DNA from: Candidatus Sumerlaeota bacterium
GTDB taxonomy: Bacteria > Sumerlaeota > T1SED10-198M
Direction of reading: 5' to 3'
Length of the DNA: 17,449 bases
Assembly (NCBI GenBank): GCA_003554345.1
Contig: PWGE01000406.1
Location: 1-17,449, forward strand
Within the stretch, counting starts at the first letter, position 1. Every line of letters begins with the position of its first letter. This document shows, one piece after another, positions 15,808 to 17,449 of this stretch. The translations under genes were made by a program, and so were the position numbers. The notes beneath the pieces were generated by a model that saw only the letters and a list, made by a program, of their open reading frames with translations, was not told the origin of the DNA and did no database searches.

Positions 15808-16544
15808 GAGCTTCCACTCTCTTGCTTGACAGCTGCATTGCGCAAGTTTTATTGCTTTTCAGGGAAAGAGTCCATACCCGGAATGATGCAAAACAGCTTG
15901 CTGTATAGAGAATCCACATAAAAACGAAGATAGTAATAAAGCATTCATAAACTGACCATCTTTGAGTTGCCGGATTCTGTTCTTCACAATTCCGGGCAAA
16001 TTCTGTAAATATGCCAGAAGCAGAGTGGTTCATGCTATGGAGTTTGAAAAATGACGTCTGTATCATAGATAAGCCATATCTTGTGCAGTATTTTTCAGAA
16101 GAATTCTTTTGAAGAAATCCTTTTTTCCATTTTCTTGTAATGAATATTTTTTCAAATTACAGGCAATGGCGTTTATTCATAACGGCAATATATTCTGCCT
16201 TCAAAAAGGCAATTATTTGTTTAATGAAAAAAACTCTTTTTTCCACTACTTTTTTTATGCTTTCATAAATTACTTTTTTGGTATATTGTAGGCTAATTTA
16301 ACACTATTTACAGAATATTTCATCATTCTAAGTTTTGTATGGGTTTTTCTTATCATGATGGGAGGCAGGCAAACTTTTCGTATGAAAAAAATTAACAGGA
16401 TTCCCCGGTGACTGGTGCATACATAAAGGGTAAAAATAAAGACAAAAGTTGCAGAAAGGAAACCGGCAGTAAAATAGAGCTGCCGGTCCTGTCTGCTAAA
16501 GTCGATATCCAGGTTGGAACACCGGGGTTATTGTTTTATTTTTT
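15808..16544. other. AT-rich intergenic region between two minus-strand genes
   Basis: 737 bases without a convincing gene. A minus-strand frame of 88 codons (16066-15800) overlaps the membrane-protein start by 8 bases but has no ribosome site and no family signature. A plus-strand frame near 16109-16291 is Phe-rich translation of AT-rich DNA. TGCCTT (16196-16201) and AAGGCA (16206-16211) form a 6-bp hairpin with a CAAA loop. The D-aminoacylase terminator lies at 16460-16489. The promoter of the membrane-protein gene should be here but was not placed. Confidence 0.5.
16460..16489 (-). terminator. hairpin terminator after the D-aminoacylase gene
   Basis: A perfect 8-bp GC-rich inverted repeat, ACCGGCAG (16462-16469) and CTGCCGGT (16480-16487), with a 10-base loop. 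Read on the minus strand it lies about 55 bases after the stop codon and is followed by a pyrimidine-rich stretch (TTCCTTTCT). The T-run is interrupted, so efficiency is uncertain. Confidence 0.55.
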
Positions 16545-17449
16545 TTAAGGTTTTCTTCTGTCTCCTGCATAGAGGGATTTACCCGGCTGTTCTTTCGTCA
16601 TTTCGCCATCTTCCATCACTAACACGCCGTTAGTAAAAACCCAGTCAAAGCCGACTGGTTCAGGTTTCTGGTCCCGGAAATCAGCAACGGGATCTATTTT
16701 GTCGGGATCAAAAAGAACCAGGTCGGCATAGGTTCCCACTTTGATTCTTCCCCGGTCATCAAGACCCATTCTTTCAGCCGGCAAACCGGTGCACTTATAT
16801 ACTGCCAGTTCCCAGGGTATGATTTCCCGGTCCCGGATGTAATGGGCAAAAAACTGGTGATATGTACGAAAAGCACGGGGATGGTTATCAGTCACTCTGC
16901 TTTCCTCTATAGCCTCAAGTGAAACCATACGGGCATCGGTGCATACCATCACCTTTTCATCCTTCATGGCTTTTACAATATCTTCATCGCCGATACAGAG
17001 GTATGTGGCATATATTTCTGAGTCCGGTTCGAGATCTAATTCTTCAATCAGCTCCTCTGGTGTCATATCTTCTCCTTCCAGAAGCTTCACCAGATTTTTT
17101 CCCGAGTATTTCTCAAAATCTCCCGGCATGTCTTTGAGGCGTACAACTTCCGGTTGGTTATTTCTTATGGCTTCCTGTTCCAGCATTTGATAGAGGTGAT
17201 AGTGGGCGGCAGGACCTGAGGCTTCCCATGGATACTGGTCGCCTGTAACATCTATACCCCGCTCTCTCGCGTCCTCCATGATATTCAGGTATTCTTCCAT
17301 TTTTCCCCAATTCCGTTTACGCAGAACTTTCATGTGAGAAATCTGGACAGGAACCTCAGCCAGGTTCCCAATGTGTATAGCTTCACGGACAGCATCGAGC
17401 ACCTCGTCTGTTTCACCTCTTATATGGGAAGCATAAAAACCGCCGTATG
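16545..17449 (-). CDS. N-acyl-D-amino-acid deacylase (D-aminoacylase) family amidohydrolase, C-terminal part
   Basis: The gene enters from the right edge; 300 C-terminal residues are visible, and the frame is open through 17449, so the GTG at 17402 is internal, not the start. The visible part begins YGGFYASHIRGETDEV and continues with VPVQISHMK; these two His-containing segments match metal-ligand strands of the D-aminoacylase branch of the amidohydrolase superfamily. DVTGDQYPWEASG and VMVCTDAR (with the likely catalytic Asp) follow. The end, GRIKVGTYADLVLFDPDKI with VFTNGVLVMEDGE, is the typical small beta-sandwich closing segment. The family removes N-acyl groups from D-amino acids or dipeptides such as N-acyl-D-Glu, releasing the free amino acid. 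Substrate cannot be told from this part. The zinc site cannot be fully checked because the N-terminal HxH lies outside. No cotranscribed neighbour is seen downstream; a hairpin terminator follows. Confidence 0.85.
   Translation of the reverse strand, partial: YGGFYASHIRGETDEVLDAVREAIHIGNLAEVPVQISHMKVLRKRNWGKMEEYLNIMEDARERGIDVTGDQYPWEASGPAAHYHLYQMLEQEAIRNNQPEVVRLKDMPGDFEKYSGKNLVKLLEGEDMTPEELIEELDLEPDSEIYATYLCIGDEDIVKAMKDEKVMVCTDARMVSLEAIEESRVTDNHPRAFRTYHQFFAHYIRDREIIPWELAVYKCTGLPAERMGLDDRGRIKVGTYADLVLFDPDKIDPVADFRDQKPEPVGFDWVFTNGVLVMEDGEMTKEQPGKSLYAGDRRKP

Noticed and set aside
15800-16066. An 88-codon minus-strand frame overlapping the membrane-protein start by 8 bases, with one hydrophobic stretch
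   Set aside because: The overlap could suggest coupling, but there is no Shine-Dalgarno, no recognisable family, and the composition looks like translated AT-rich spacer.
16409-16548. A GTG-started frame of about 46 codons after a GGAGG at 16360
   Set aside because: The GGAGG is too far from the GTG, and the frame runs through the minus-strand terminator hairpin into the stop region of the D-aminoacylase gene.
1-17449. CRISPR arrays, insertion sequences, phage genes or attachment sites, including at the tRNA-Pro 3' end
   Set aside because: No spaced direct repeats, transposase or integrase frames were found, and no duplicate of the tRNA 3' end was seen in the window.

Overview
This 17.4-kb bacterial chromosomal window has moderate GC by eye and AT-rich intergenic gaps. 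Shine-Dalgarno signals vary from good to nearly absent. It carries a CCA-encoding tRNA-Pro(GGG), two intrinsic-terminator-type hairpins and several sigma70-like promoters. The mix of cytoplasmic maltodextrin hydrolase (GH13), DUF4434 TIM-barrel, CmpB-type membrane protein (PF06541 family) and N-acyl-D-amino-acid deacylase fits an anaerobic, sugar- and peptide-using bacterium of the Spirochaetota or Bacillota kind. That placement is a guess from gene content; no phylogenetic marker is present. No mobile element, integrase or CRISPR array was seen.

Layout. Positions 1-2605 (minus strand): a GH13 alpha-amylase-family enzyme, then a DUF4434 protein running off the left edge, which has its own promoter with a palindrome over the -10 box. 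Positions 3026-4036 (plus): a two-TM potassium channel with an RCK domain, reading divergently from the GH13 gene. Positions 4406-5251 (plus): a GLUG-repeat protein with no visible signal peptide. Positions 5565-14744 (plus): the core of interest, a GHMP sugar kinase with an altered sugar-binding motif, a 2195-residue protein of unknown function with an ATP-grasp-like C-terminal region, and a 333-residue ATP-grasp-like protein starting 6 bases after it. Then come tRNA-Pro and its terminator at 14878-15017. On the minus strand follow a CmpB-type membrane protein (15016-15807) and the C-terminal part of a D-aminoacylase running off the right edge.

How they may work together. The GH13 and DUF4434 genes look like carbohydrate metabolism. 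The kinase, giant protein and ATP-grasp protein form a compact plus-strand series that could phosphorylate a sugar and join it or its derivative to a carboxylate or amine. This is inference: only the kinase and ATP-grasp fold signatures are visible. About 1800 residues of the giant protein match nothing I recognise, and this three-gene set is the best candidate here for an undescribed system.
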